This document shows positions 41,905-51,015 of a stretch of DNA of 64,000 nt, piece by piece. Each line of letters begins with the position of its first letter. The stretch's first letter is position 1. The stretch covers positions 138,975 to 202,974 of the forward strand of contig JAWKQE010000008.1 of the NCBI GenBank assembly GCA_041390305.1, written 5' to 3'. Made by a program: the position numbers and the translations under genes. The notes beneath the pieces were generated by a model, which was given only the letters and a program-made list of their open reading frames with translations, had not been told where the DNA came from and did no database searches. Source of the stretch: JACKCR01 sp041390305 (GTDB lineage: Bacteria > Eisenbacteria > RBG-16-71-46 > CAIMUX01).

Positions 41905-42750
41905 CTAGAAGCCGCAGTCCTCTACGTCGACCAGATGATCCAGGACCATTCCACCTTCGGTGCGTGCGACCGCGAGCAGCAGGAAAGGCTGCGTCTTCGT
42001 GTTCGCGGGATCGCATCCACGACCGGGCTCGGTGGAGATGATCTGGACCGTCAGCCAGCCGTTGTCTCCGGAAAGGGCTGCTCCGTGGCTGAGGGAGAAC
42101 CCGTCGGTGTCCTTCTCACCGGCAAAGATCCCGACGACGACTTCGTTCCGGAAGTCGACCGGCGGAAGAGCGACGATGCCGCCGGGGCGGTGTTCGCGAA
42201 TGAGGGCGAAGAGTTCGTCGCGGGACTCGACCACGACCTCCCGAGCCGACCGGATGGCGCTGTTCGGACCGGAAGCGAGAACCCGCACCGCGTTCGGGTC
42301 GGAACGCTGGGGCTCGTCGATCTCGGCCGCGAAGCCGGCGAGGAAGTCGCGAAGTTCGGAGATGGAAGCGGGAGTGCCTGCCGCGCAGTCACTGGCACGG
42401 TAGGTGCGGAGAGAACCGTCCCGAGTCACGCTGAGGACGTACTCGTCGTCGCAGGAACTCTGGGAGGAATATGCCTCGAGGGGGAGATCGCCGATCAGAC
42501 GGGCGAGCGTCTCCAGTCTCTCGCCCGCAAGGAGGCCCCGCGCCGGCGACTCCCCCCCTCGAGAACTCGAATCGAGCGCGAACTCACCGTTCGCACCGAT
42601 GCTCAAATCGGAGTAGCTGTCGGTTCCGCCTTCATGGAGACGGATCCAGTTCCACGACGAATCTTCCTCTGGTGCGGTCGAATTGCCGGCGCATCCCACC
42701 CAGGTGAGCGCGCAGACCGCGAAGATTGTCATGGCAACCGACCGCATCAT
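41905..42750 (-). CDS. Lipoprotein with PrcB_C-like domain
   Basis: 281 residues from ATG 42750, which follows GGAGG; a second ATG follows directly. The lipoprotein signal ends at LTWVGC. Residues 25-145 are a beta-rich region (WNWIRLHEGGTDSYSDLSI) with a Cys pair. The C-terminal 100 residues resemble the PrcB_C domain (NEVVVGIFAGEKDTDGFSL, EPGRGCDPANTKTQPFLLLA). In Treponema PrcB is part of a surface protease complex. The resemblance is by eye and the role is unknown. Confidence 0.7.
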   Translation of the reverse strand: MMRSVAMTIFAVCALTWVGCAGNSTAPEEDSSWNWIRLHEGGTDSYSDLSIGANGEFALDSSSRGGESPARGLLAGERLETLARLIGDLPLEAYSSQSSCDDEYVLSVTRDGSLRTYRASDCAAGTPASISELRDFLAGFAAEIDEPQRSDPNAVRVLASGPNSAIRSAREVVVESRDELFALIREHRPGGIVALPPVDFRNEVVVGIFAGEKDTDGFSLSHGAALSGDNGWLTVQIISTEPGRGCDPANTKTQPFLLLAVARTEGGMVLDHLVDVEDCGF

Positions 42751-42916
42751 TGGACCTCCGCGGTTCAAGACTGAAATCCGTGTGCCAATACACACGACCA
42801 GTGGCAAGCAAGTGTAACTCACTCCTCCACAATGCCTTGGGGCGCCAGCGAGATTCCGGGGCCTGGCGAAGCGATGCGACCCGCGTCGAGAATCTGAGTT
42901 TCGGTGGGAGGATCCC

Positions 42917-44044
42917 TCAGAAACCTGAGAGACGTCCGAACTGCCAGGTGAGCCCGGCCGACCACACGGCCTTCCGGTAGTAGGTCCCGATCCGGATGGT
43001 CTCGTTCCGGAACCAGGTCTGTCGGACGTGGAGTTCGAGCCGGTCCCCCACCGATCGCGCCACCTGGACTGCGACGAGGTTGTTGTCGTCCCGCGCCTCG
43101 AGCTCCTCGCCGGGGAGCAGGATCTCGATGTCATCCAGCTCGTCGTCCCGATACTGTCGGGATTCGATGCTCCCGAAGAACTGCGCCCTGATCTGGCCGA
43201 CGAGGGAGCGGGACACGATCCACTGGAGCTGGTGACTCCCGAACGACGCCCCGAGTGAGTTCGAGCTCTGGGAGAGGTATCCGTACTCGACCTGCGCCAC
43301 CGTCTTCCCGAGGAACCGGGCACCGACCCGGACACGCCGAACGGCGTCACTCTGGTCCGATCCGTACTCGACGGGCTGGCCGTCGGTCGGGACCCGCACG
43401 ATCGAGGGACGGTCGTAGGCCACACCACCGAGTTCGAGCCCGCCGAAGACGATCCACTCCGGACGGAGACGCCAGTCGTAGGCCATACCGACTCCGAAAC
43501 TCTTCCGATCGTCCTCGGCCGATCCCTCGAGATCCAGCTGGTCGTAGTTCACGGACGGCCGCAGGGTGCCCTTGGGACCCAGCCGGAAACGTCCGTCCCA
43601 ACGGACCCGGTCCCGGGAGAAGTTGCGCTGCGTGGTGTCGGGGTAGGCGCGATTGCGAGTCGAGAGCTCCAGGCGCCCCGCCCCACCGCGCTTCCCGATG
43701 CTCTGGTCCATCCGAAAGCGCAGTTCGAGCTGCGCGCGATGCTCGACTGGTAGCTCCATGTAGCGCTCGTCGAAGCCGCGGACCGAGAGTTCGGCGCGAC
43801 GGGCGAACGGGGTCTCGAACGCGCGGGCGCATCCGAGCTCGCCCTGGGCACGGAAGAAGCTGCCCCCCTCGTGCTCGGCCGTGGCCTCGTGCGGGTTCGA
43901 GTCCCATCCGCCGGCGGACTGGAGCCGGGCGCCGACCTCCCACTTGCCCGCCCTGACGACACCCGGAGAGGCAGTCAGGACCGCGAGGACGACGCACGCG
44001 AAAAGGACACGGAGCGCGCGAGGGAAACCGGGTCCGGAGAACAC
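42917..44044 (-). CDS. Outer membrane beta-barrel protein
   Basis: 375 residues from GTG 44044; a TTG at 44119 is an alternative. A signal peptide (ALRVLFACVVLAVLTASPGVVRA) is followed by alternating amphipathic strands throughout, for example LRPSVNYDQLDLEG, VRVGARFLGKTVAQVEYGYL and GDRLELHVRQTWFRNE. It ends in a strand with terminal Phe (FGRLSGF), the usual barrel assembly signal. No family recognised. It is the last gene of the two-component/coiled-coil operon. Confidence 0.75.
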   Translation of the reverse strand: MFSGPGFPRALRVLFACVVLAVLTASPGVVRAGKWEVGARLQSAGGWDSNPHEATAEHEGGSFFRAQGELGCARAFETPFARRAELSVRGFDERYMELPVEHRAQLELRFRMDQSIGKRGGAGRLELSTRNRAYPDTTQRNFSRDRVRWDGRFRLGPKGTLRPSVNYDQLDLEGSAEDDRKSFGVGMAYDWRLRPEWIVFGGLELGGVAYDRPSIVRVPTDGQPVEYGSDQSDAVRRVRVGARFLGKTVAQVEYGYLSQSSNSLGASFGSHQLQWIVSRSLVGQIRAQFFGSIESRQYRDDELDDIEILLPGEELEARDDNNLVAVQVARSVGDRLELHVRQTWFRNETIRIGTYYRKAVWSAGLTWQFGRLSGF

Positions 44045-44120
44045 GCGCGCACGACAAAGCCGCCCGTCTTCGAAACCGGGGCCGCGAGAGACGCTGGAGA
44101 CGGGCTGTGCGGGCCGCAAC

Positions 44121-45113
44121 CTAGGGAAGCTCGGACGCGAGTCGGGCCTTGTGGAGTTCCAACTGGTCTTCCATGACCGAGAGCACCTCCTGAACGGCAT
44201 CCCGGCGCTCCTCCAGGATGCGGAGCCAAGAAACAGCCTGCTCGGGCCCGACGGGAGATCCCGAGAGAGCGAAGTCGATGTCGGAGGTCGACGAACCGAG
44301 GGACACCCCGCCCTCGGGCCTCGACAGAGGAGCGGAACTCCCCGGGTCCCCGCCCAGCGGATGCCCACCGAGGTTCGGGTCTCCCATGTCGGCGAAGGAG
44401 AGATCTTCGAGGAACTGCCACGCATCGCGTAGAGCTTCGGCGCTTTCGCGCACGGAGTCGAGACGAACCTCGATCCGATCTTCCAACGCGCGGAGCAGCC
44501 CGACCACTTCTTCGTAGTACTGCAGCTTGAGTTCGATCGTCTCGACCGTTTCGTCGGCCTGGGTCGGCAGCACCGGATAGTCGTAGACCGTAGCCGCGGT
44601 GAGCGCGCCCTCGAGCCGCTCCCGCGCCGTCAACCACCGCGAGAGCGCTGCCGCCTTCTCGCGTCCGTCCCGACCTTCGTCCCGCTGGATCGCGGCGATC
44701 TCGTCCGTCGCCTCCCGCACCGCTTCGGCCGCCAGGCCCCGGCACACTTCCTGGCGGAGGAGCAGGTCGAGCCCAACGTCGGCGTACCGCTTCTTGACGA
44801 CCTCGATTTCGCGGAGGAACGACTCGCGCTCGGAGGGCCCCGCGACTTCGGCCGCGAAGCCGAGGCTGTCGGCGCGGGCCAGGATGGCGTCCCGGTCACG
44901 TTGGAGTCGTTCTTGGAGCTCCAGGCAGTCCAGAGCATCCGTGATGACTGGAGGGAACTCGGTGGTGGCCCGAGATTCCGGGTCTGAGAGCAGGGTTTGG
45001 GCGGTCGACGGATGCACTCCACCGAAGATCCCGAGGAGGATGATACCGAGGAGCCTCAAGAAACCGAGACCAGACACCGCACTCCTCAGGAATCCGAGGA
45101 GTCGGAACCTCAC
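44121..45113 (-). CDS. Periplasmic coiled-coil protein of unknown function
   Basis: 330 residues. GTG 45113 shares GTGA with the response regulator stop, which fixes the start better than the open frame to 45173. A signal peptide (FLRLLGIILLGIFGGVHPSTAQ) is followed by long helices with heptads (about residues 50-230: LQERLQRDRDAILARADSLG, ELKLQYYEEVVGLLRALEDR). A Gly/Pro/Ser spacer and a last helix pair follow. It may span from the inner membrane sensor toward the barrel encoded next. Function unknown. Confidence 0.75.
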   Translation of the reverse strand: MRFRLLGFLRSAVSGLGFLRLLGIILLGIFGGVHPSTAQTLLSDPESRATTEFPPVITDALDCLELQERLQRDRDAILARADSLGFAAEVAGPSERESFLREIEVVKKRYADVGLDLLLRQEVCRGLAAEAVREATDEIAAIQRDEGRDGREKAAALSRWLTARERLEGALTAATVYDYPVLPTQADETVETIELKLQYYEEVVGLLRALEDRIEVRLDSVRESAEALRDAWQFLEDLSFADMGDPNLGGHPLGGDPGSSAPLSRPEGGVSLGSSTSDIDFALSGSPVGPEQAVSWLRILEERRDAVQEVLSVMEDQLELHKARLASELP

Positions 45114-46537
45114 GAGAGCGGGTCTGTCGTCTCCGGCGCCTTGGCGTCGGGGGATGTATCCGAATCCTTCCAACCGTACTTCTCGAGCTTGTAGTAGAGG
45201 ACGCTCGGCTTCAGATCGAGGAGCCTGGCAGCCTCTGTCTTGACACCATGGGCCGTATTCATGGCCCTCTCTATCATCTGTCGCTCAACGCGTTCCACTA
45301 CTTCCCGCAGAGGCGGGAACCCACCGCCGAGCGTAACGTCGGGCTCACGCTCGGGAACCACGAACGGCAGGTCCCGGGGGAGGATGACCTCGTCCTCACA
45401 GAGGACGATCGCCCGCTCCACCACGTTTTCGAGCTCCCGGACATTCCCGGGCCACCGGTAGACACGAAGCAAGTTCGATGCCTCGGGGTCGATCGCAACC
45501 GGGGACCGTCCCATATCGCGGCAAATCCTGCGAATGAAGTACTCCACGAGGAGTGGGATGTCGTCCGGCCGGTCGCGCAGCGGGGGCACTTCGAGCGGGA
45601 TGACATAGAGCCGGTAGAAGAGGTCTTCCCGGAACCGGCCGGCCGCTACTTCGGCTTTGAGGTCGCGGTTCGTGGCGGCGATGACGCGAACATCGACGTC
45701 GAGGGTCTCCTCCCCCCCGACCCGCTCCAGCTGGCGTTCCTGGAGCACGCGCAGGAGCCTGACCTGGGTCGCGAGCGGAACCTCGCCGATCTCGTCGAGC
45801 AGGATCGTTCCCCCCTCGGCGAGTTCGAACCGTCCGCGGCGCTGCTTCACCGCGCCCGTGAACGCCCCCTTCTCGTGTCCGAAGAGCTCACTCTCCAGCA
45901 CTCCTTCGGCCAGCGCTCCGCAGTTGACCCGGACGAACGGCCGCTCCTGGCGCGGGCTCCGGGCGTGGATCGCGCGGGCGACCAACTCCTTTCCGGAACC
46001 GCTCTCCCCGAGCACGAGAACCGAACTCGAGGCGGACGCGACCTTGTCGATCTTCCGAAACAGGTCGAGCATGACGGGGCTCTGCCCCACGATCTCGCCG
46101 CCCCACCGATCGTCCACTTCGTCCCGGAGGAGCTGATGCGCATCCCGCTCCCGGTCCGCCAGCTTCCGCTCCTCGATGATGGCCCAGACCTTCCGGACCT
46201 TCTCCAGGAGGTGGTCGAGCGAGAACGGCTTCTGGAGGAAGTCGAACGCCCCGGCCTTCATCGCCTCGACCGCCACCTCGACCGTTCCGAACGCAGTCAT
46301 GAGGAGCACTTCGGTCTGCGGCGAGCGGCCGCGGATCTCCCGGACCAGGGTAAGGCCGGACTCCGGCTCTTCCAGGCGGAGATCGGTCAGCACGAGGGGC
46401 GAGGGGTCCGCCTCGAACGCCGCGAGCCCGTCCTTCGCGGTCCCGGCGCCCGCTACGTCCAGCCCGACCTCTCCGATCGCCTCGACGATCGCTTCCCTCA
46501 GCGTCGCCTGGTCCTCGATGACGAGGACGTCCCTCAC
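45110..46537 (-). CDS. Sigma-54-dependent response regulator (NtrC family)
   Basis: 475 residues. Receiver domain (VRDVLVIEDQATLREAIVEA, phosphorylatable Asp in LTDLRLEEP, MTAFG, QKPF). AAA+ domain with GESGSGKELVARAIH (Walker A), the sigma-54 contact loop GAFTGA, and GGTILLDEIGEVP (Walker B). C-terminal Fis-type helix-turn-helix (MNTAHGVKTEAARLLDLKPS). GTG 46537 shares GTGA with the histidine kinase stop. It should activate sigma-54 promoters; none was clearly seen in the window. Confidence 0.95.
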   Translation of the reverse strand: MRDVLVIEDQATLREAIVEAIGEVGLDVAGAGTAKDGLAAFEADPSPLVLTDLRLEEPESGLTLVREIRGRSPQTEVLLMTAFGTVEVAVEAMKAGAFDFLQKPFSLDHLLEKVRKVWAIIEERKLADRERDAHQLLRDEVDDRWGGEIVGQSPVMLDLFRKIDKVASASSSVLVLGESGSGKELVARAIHARSPRQERPFVRVNCGALAEGVLESELFGHEKGAFTGAVKQRRGRFELAEGGTILLDEIGEVPLATQVRLLRVLQERQLERVGGEETLDVDVRVIAATNRDLKAEVAAGRFREDLFYRLYVIPLEVPPLRDRPDDIPLLVEYFIRRICRDMGRSPVAIDPEASNLLRVYRWPGNVRELENVVERAIVLCEDEVILPRDLPFVVPEREPDVTLGGGFPPLREVVERVERQMIERAMNTAHGVKTEAARLLDLKPSVLYYKLEKYGWKDSDTSPDAKAPETTDPLS

Positions 46538-46926
46538 GCCCGCCTCCCTTCCGGTAGAGTCAGTTTGAATCTCGCTCCGCCCGTCGGCGCGTCGGTCACC
46601 TCGATCCGCCCCCCGTTGAGGAGGGTCAGCCGACGACAGATCGGGAGCCCCAACCCGGCGCCGTGGATCTTCGTCGTGAAGAACGGTTCGAAGATCCGGT
46701 CGCGGACATCGTCCGCGATTCCGGGCCCGTCGTCGTCCACCAAGAGTTCGACGTCTCGACCGCGGTCTCCGGCACGGTCGCGTCCGCTCCCCGCGCCGGC
46801 CGCACGCCAGGTCACCTCGACGCGTCCGCCGACCTCTACGGCCTGGAGGGCGTTGCCGATCAGGTTGTGCAGGATCTGCCTCACGTGGGTCGGATCCGCC
46901 TCCACCGTCACAGTAGGCCCGTCCAC
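46534..46926 (-). CDS. Sensor histidine kinase, C-terminal ATPase fragment
   Basis: HATPase domain of the kinase paired with the NtrC-type regulator: N box LHNLIGNALQAVEV, G1 DDDGPGIADDV, F/G2 FFTTKIHGAGLGLPICRRL. The frame begins at 46926 only because of upstream indels. The natural protein continues from the fragment at 46966-48051. Confidence 0.85.
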   Translation of the reverse strand: MDGPTVTVEADPTHVRQILHNLIGNALQAVEVGGRVEVTWRAAGAGSGRDRAGDRGRDVELLVDDDGPGIADDVRDRIFEPFFTTKIHGAGLGLPICRRLTLLNGGRIEVTDAPTGGARFKLTLPEGRRA

Positions 46927-46965
46927 CTCGAACGTGACCGGAACCGCGCTTCTGCCTCGCCGCGA

Positions 46966-48051
46966 TCACTGGGCCATCTCTTCCATGAGCGCGCGGACCT
47001 CGATCGGCTCCGGCACGGGGCTCGCCGGCCTCGCGTAGGTGAGGAACTCATCGACGATGTTCGAGGAGCTGCTGGAGTTCGCCGAGAACCTTGCACCACG
47101 CGGTCCCTGTGCTTGTCCGAGGCGACGAGTCCCTCGCGAGCATCTCCGTGTAGAGACGCATCCCTCGAGCGGATTCCGGATCTCGTGCGCGACGCCGGAG
47201 ATCATGGCACGGAGTTCACGGTCCTGGGTCTCGAGGTGGGACCGCATCGTCTTCGAGGGTACGCGCGAGTTCTCCGATCTCATCCCGTCCGACCGCCGGG
47301 CACGGGACGGAGAGGTCACCCGCCGCGGGAAGCGAGTCCACTCGACGAGGCGGTCGACGGGACGGGTGAGGCTCCGCGAGAGGTGGAAGGCGAGAAGAAG
47401 CGCGAGCACGAAGCCGACCACGCCAACGGCGAGGATCCGGTTCCTGAGGCTCCGCACCTGGCCGAGAAACGTCGCGTCCGCCTCCACTCCGATGAGCCCG
47501 ACGACGTCGTCCCCCAGCACCACGGGAAGGTAACCGCTCTTTCGGATCTCACCATCGACGTCGGTGAAGAGAGGTGCCGCGCTCGGCTCTCCCGCGAGGA
47601 GCGAGCGCATCTCCGGCCGGTGGGCGCGGAGTTCCGGAAGTGGGTCCCCGATCCCCACCCGCTCGTCGGTGTCGACGAACGAGCGTCCCTCCGTGTCGGC
47701 GAGGAAGATCCGCTTCACCTCGGTGCGGGCGGCCAGGTCACGCAGCTCGCTCCGCGCGTCCCGGTAGGTCCGGAGGCCGGCCTGTGCGGGGGTGAACGAG
47801 AGAAGCCCCGGCACGAGGCTCGGACGGAGCGCGGCGATGGCACTCCCGCCCACCGCGTGGAGCTTCGAGGTGAGTTCGGCTTCGAGTTCCCCGCGGGCCT
47901 CTCGCTCGATCCAGAAGGAGAGGAGAAGCGTGAGTGCGGAGGCGAGAAGAGCAAACGCAACGAAGAGACGGGTGCGAATCCCGTGGATCCAGGGAACGCC
48001 TCCCGCCGCGCCGACCGAAGTCTCGGACGATTGCCTAGTCGCCTCGCTCAC
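46966..48051 (-). CDS. Sensor histidine kinase, N-terminal fragment (frameshifted)
   Basis: From ATG 48051: first membrane helix (LFVAFALLASALTLLLSFWI), an extracytoplasmic sensor domain of about 155 residues (Cache-like, with IFLADTEGRSFVDTDERVG and VVGLIGVEADATFLGQ), second helix (ILAVGVVGFVLALLLAFHL), HAMP start (SRSLTRPVDRLVEWT), then HisKA MISGVAHEIRNPLEG. Between HAMP and HisKA, and again after it, the sequence drifts into non-homologous frames, so several one-base indels are likely between 46930 and 47340. The intact kinase would be about 500 residues. Confidence 0.82.
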   Translation of the reverse strand: MSEATRQSSETSVGAAGGVPWIHGIRTRLFVAFALLASALTLLLSFWIEREARGELEAELTSKLHAVGGSAIAALRPSLVPGLLSFTPAQAGLRTYRDARSELRDLAARTEVKRIFLADTEGRSFVDTDERVGIGDPLPELRAHRPEMRSLLAGEPSAAPLFTDVDGEIRKSGYLPVVLGDDVVGLIGVEADATFLGQVRSLRNRILAVGVVGFVLALLLAFHLSRSLTRPVDRLVEWTRFPRRVTSPSRARRSDGMRSENSRVPSKTMRSHLETQDRELRAMISGVAHEIRNPLEGCVSTRRCSRGTRRLGQAQGPRGARFSANSSSSSNIVDEFLTYARPASPVPEPIEVRALMEEMAQ

Positions 48052-48080
48052 GGGGAGACTCTAGCAGGGAATGAGAAGGC

Positions 48081-48250
48081 GTGGAGAGTCCGGTGGAGAG
48101 ACTGGTCGAGAGTCCGGAGGAGAGTCCGGAGGAGAGTCTGGTCAATTGTCTGGCGGCCGGTTCTGTGGAGCGATCCGAAGACAGTCTTGCGGGGAGTTAC
48201 GACGGGCGTTCCGAGGGGCGTTGCAGAGGGAGTTCCGTCGGGAATTCGTG
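48081..48250. repeat. Decaying 12-bp tandem repeat (minisatellite)
   Basis: About 14 units of 11-13 bp. The first units are close copies (gtggagagtccg, gtggagagactg, gtcgagagtccg, gaggagagtccg, gaggagagtctg). Later ones diverge (cggggagttacg, acgggcgttccg, agagggagttccg). It fills the 260-bp gap between the histidine kinase start and the sdhB stop. No gene is supported here. Confidence 0.85.
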
Positions 48251-48310
48251 GCCCAAGGCGCGGGGAGGAGAGCCCTCCCCGCGTCACCACCCCACCACAC
48301 CGAATCTCGA

Positions 48311-49081
48311 TCAGGACTTCCCGTTCGTGCCGAAGACACGCGAGAAGACGCTCGAGCGGATGAAATCGCGGTTCATCTTGGAGATGTTCCGCATCTCGAT
48401 CTCCTTGGGACAGGCCACCTCGCACTCCCGATGGTTCGAGCAGTTCCCGAACCCCTCGGCGTCCATCTGCTGCACCATCCGGCGTGTCCGCTCGAGCAGC
48501 TCGGGCTCGCCCTGCGGCAGGCTGTTGAGGTGCGTCACCTTCGCGGAGACGAACAGCATCGCGCTTCCGTTCGGACAGGACGCCGCGCAGGCGCCGCAAC
48601 CGATGCAGGCGGCGACGTCGAACGCCGCGTCCGCGATCTCCTTCGAGATCGGGATATTGTTCGCTTCGGGCGCGGAACCCGTATTCACGCTGACGTACCC
48701 ACCGGCCTGGATGATCCGGTCGAACGCGCTCCGGTCCGTGATGATGTCGCGCAGAATCGGGAACGGCTTCACCCGCCAGGGCTCGATCGTGATCGTCTGC
48801 CCGTCGCTGAAGTGACGCATGTGGAGCTGGCACGCCGTCGTCCCCTTCTCGAGGCCGTGCGGGTAGCCGTTGATCATCATCGAGCACATGCCGCAGATAC
48901 CCTCGCGACAGTCGTGGTCGAACGCGATCGGCTCCTGTCCCTGACGTTCCAGATCCTCGTTGACGCGATCGAGCATCTCGAGGAAGGAGCTATCCGGACT
49001 GACGTCGGTCGCCGGATAGTCCACGAAGCCGCCCTTGTCGTTCGGGCCCTTCTGCCGCCAAACCCTGAGCGTGAGGTTCAT
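48311..49081 (-). CDS. sdhB: Succinate dehydrogenase/fumarate reductase iron-sulfur subunit
   Basis: 256 residues from ATG 49081, overlapping the sdhA stop (ATGA). The plant-type 2Fe-2S site is CREGICGMCSM with a later Cys (TTACQLHM). The bacterial-type 4Fe-4S motif is CIGCGACAASCP and the last cluster is CSNHRECEVACPKEI. It transfers electrons from SdhA to the quinone site in SdhC. The sequence style is that of the non-classical sdhCAB complexes. Confidence 0.96.
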   Translation of the reverse strand: MNLTLRVWRQKGPNDKGGFVDYPATDVSPDSSFLEMLDRVNEDLERQGQEPIAFDHDCREGICGMCSMMINGYPHGLEKGTTACQLHMRHFSDGQTITIEPWRVKPFPILRDIITDRSAFDRIIQAGGYVSVNTGSAPEANNIPISKEIADAAFDVAACIGCGACAASCPNGSAMLFVSAKVTHLNSLPQGEPELLERTRRMVQQMDAEGFGNCSNHRECEVACPKEIEMRNISKMNRDFIRSSVFSRVFGTNGKS

Positions 49082-50925
49082 TTGTAGCTCCTCTGCGTCG
49101 GCTTGCAGTACTCGAACTCGAGCGGTTCCTTGTGCAGGGTCGGTTCCTTCCCCACTCCCTGGAACTCCCAAACCGCACCGAAACTCATGTTCTCGTCGTC
49201 GCGCTTGGCCTCGCCTTCCTCCGTCTGGTGTTCCTCGCGGAAGTGACCTCCGCAGGACTCCTCGCGAAGGAGCGCGTCACGCGCCATCACCTCGGCGAAC
49301 TCGAAGAAGTCGGCCACGCGGCCGGCCTTCTCGAGCGACTGGTTGAGATGGTCGCCGCTCCCCGGTACGTTGACGTCGGCCCAGAACTCCTCGCGCATCG
49401 CAGGGATCTCGCGGATCGTGCGCTCGAGGCCTTCCCTCCGCCGGTTCATGCCGACCTCGTTCCACATCAGCCTTCCGAGCTGACGATGGAAGTCGTCGAC
49501 CGTTCTCTTGCCCTTCGCCGAGAGGAGCTTCTGCATCCGCTCCTTGGCCTCCGCCTCGACCTTCCTGCACTCGGGATGGTCTTCCGAGACGGGCGCGAGT
49601 TTGTTCGTCGCGAGGAAGTGACCGATGGTGTAGGGCAGGATGAAATAGCCGTCGGCCAGCCCCTGCATGAGCGCCGAAGCACCGAGGCGGTTCGCTCCGT
49701 GATCGGAGAAGTTCGCTTCGCCGATCGCGTGGAGGCCCGGGACCGTGGTCATGAGGTTGTAGTCCACCCAGAGACCACCCATGGTGTAGTGCGGCGCCGG
49801 ATAGATCCGCATCGGAGTTTCGTAGGGATTCTCCGCCGTGATCTTCTCGTACATCTCGAAGAGGTTGCCGTAGCGGTCTTCGATCGCCTCCCGGCCGAGC
49901 CGGTTGATCGCGTCCGCGAAGTCGAGGTAGACGCCGTACTTCGTCGCGCCGACTCCGTAGCCTGCGTCGCACCGTTCCTTCGCCGCGCGCGACGCGACGT
50001 CACGCGGGACGAGGTTTCCGAACGACGGGTAGCGGCGCTCGAGATAGTAGTCGCGGTCGGACTCGGGAATCTGCGAGGCCGGACGCGTCTCGTCCTTCTT
50101 CTTCGGCACCCAGATCCGGCCGTCGTTGCGGAGCGACTCGCTCATGAGCGTGAGCTTCGACTGCTCTTCACCGGCAACCGGGATGCAGGTCGGATGGATC
50201 TGCGTGAAGCAGGGGTTCGCGAATCCGGCACCGCGACGGTGCGCCCGCCAGGCGGCGGTCACGTTGCAGCCCATCGCGTTCGTCGACAGGTAGTAGACGT
50301 TGCTGTACCCGCCGGTGGCGAGGACGACCGCGTCGGCGACCCAGGAACGGATCTCCCCCGTCACCATGTTCCGCGTCACGATCCCGCGCGCGTAACCGTC
50401 GACGACGATGAGATCGAGCATCTCCATCCGGGAATAGTGCTTCACGCCGCCCGCGTCGATCTGCCGGGCCAGTGCCTGGTAGGCACCGAGAAGGAGCTGC
50501 TGTCCCGTCTGCCCGCGGGCATAGAACGTACGGGAGACCTGCGTACCGCCGAAGGAGCGGTTCGCGAGAAGGCCGCCGTACTCGCGCGCGAACGGCACGC
50601 CCTGAGCGACGCACTGATCGATGATGTTCACGCTCACCTGCGCGAGCCGGTAGACGTTCGCTTCGCGCGCGCGGTAGTCACCACCCTTGACCGTGTCGTA
50701 GAACAGCCGATAGATGCTGTCGCCGTCGTTCTGGTAGTTCTTCGCCGCGTTGATCCCACCCTGCGCCGCGATCGAGTGCGCGCGACGGGGGGAATCCTGG
50801 TAGCAGAACGAGAGCACGTTGTAGCCTAGTTCGGCCATGGACGCCGAGGCAGACGCGCCCGCGAGGCCGGTTCCGACGACGATGATGGTGTGCTTCCGCT
50901 TGTTTGCCGGGTTCACGAGCTTCAT
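49078..50925 (-). CDS. sdhA: Succinate dehydrogenase flavoprotein subunit
   Basis: FAD-binding catalytic subunit, at least 615 residues. Dinucleotide motif VVGTGLAGASASASMAELG, FAD-linking His region (SPRRAHSIAAQGGINAAKN), TGGYSNVYYLSTNAMG, HPTCIPV, HYTMGGLWVDYNL and GEANFSDHGANRLGASALMQG are visible. It belongs to the Bacteroidetes/epsilon-like SdhA type. The conserved N-terminus continues 22 codons upstream of ATG 50925 (LDAKIPSGPIAEKWDTHRFQ) but no start codon is found before a stop. An indel near 50985-51020 may hide the true start. Confidence 0.95.
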   Translation of the reverse strand: MKLVNPANKRKHTIIVVGTGLAGASASASMAELGYNVLSFCYQDSPRRAHSIAAQGGINAAKNYQNDGDSIYRLFYDTVKGGDYRAREANVYRLAQVSVNIIDQCVAQGVPFAREYGGLLANRSFGGTQVSRTFYARGQTGQQLLLGAYQALARQIDAGGVKHYSRMEMLDLIVVDGYARGIVTRNMVTGEIRSWVADAVVLATGGYSNVYYLSTNAMGCNVTAAWRAHRRGAGFANPCFTQIHPTCIPVAGEEQSKLTLMSESLRNDGRIWVPKKKDETRPASQIPESDRDYYLERRYPSFGNLVPRDVASRAAKERCDAGYGVGATKYGVYLDFADAINRLGREAIEDRYGNLFEMYEKITAENPYETPMRIYPAPHYTMGGLWVDYNLMTTVPGLHAIGEANFSDHGANRLGASALMQGLADGYFILPYTIGHFLATNKLAPVSEDHPECRKVEAEAKERMQKLLSAKGKRTVDDFHRQLGRLMWNEVGMNRRREGLERTIREIPAMREEFWADVNVPGSGDHLNQSLEKAGRVADFFEFAEVMARDALLREESCGGHFREEHQTEEGEAKRDDENMSFGAVWEFQGVGKEPTLHKEPLEFEYCKPTQRSYK

Positions 50926-51015
50926 CTGGAAGCGGTGGGTGTCCCACTTTTCCGCGATCGGCCCGGACGGGATCTTGGCATCGAGCTTGTTCTTCCCTCC
51001 CTGACTGACCGTTGC

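Noticed and set aside
48071..49087. A plus-strand gene beginning in the 12-bp repeat and running through sdhB
   Set aside because: The ESGGESGG-like start is the repeat itself and the remainder is antisense to sdhB.
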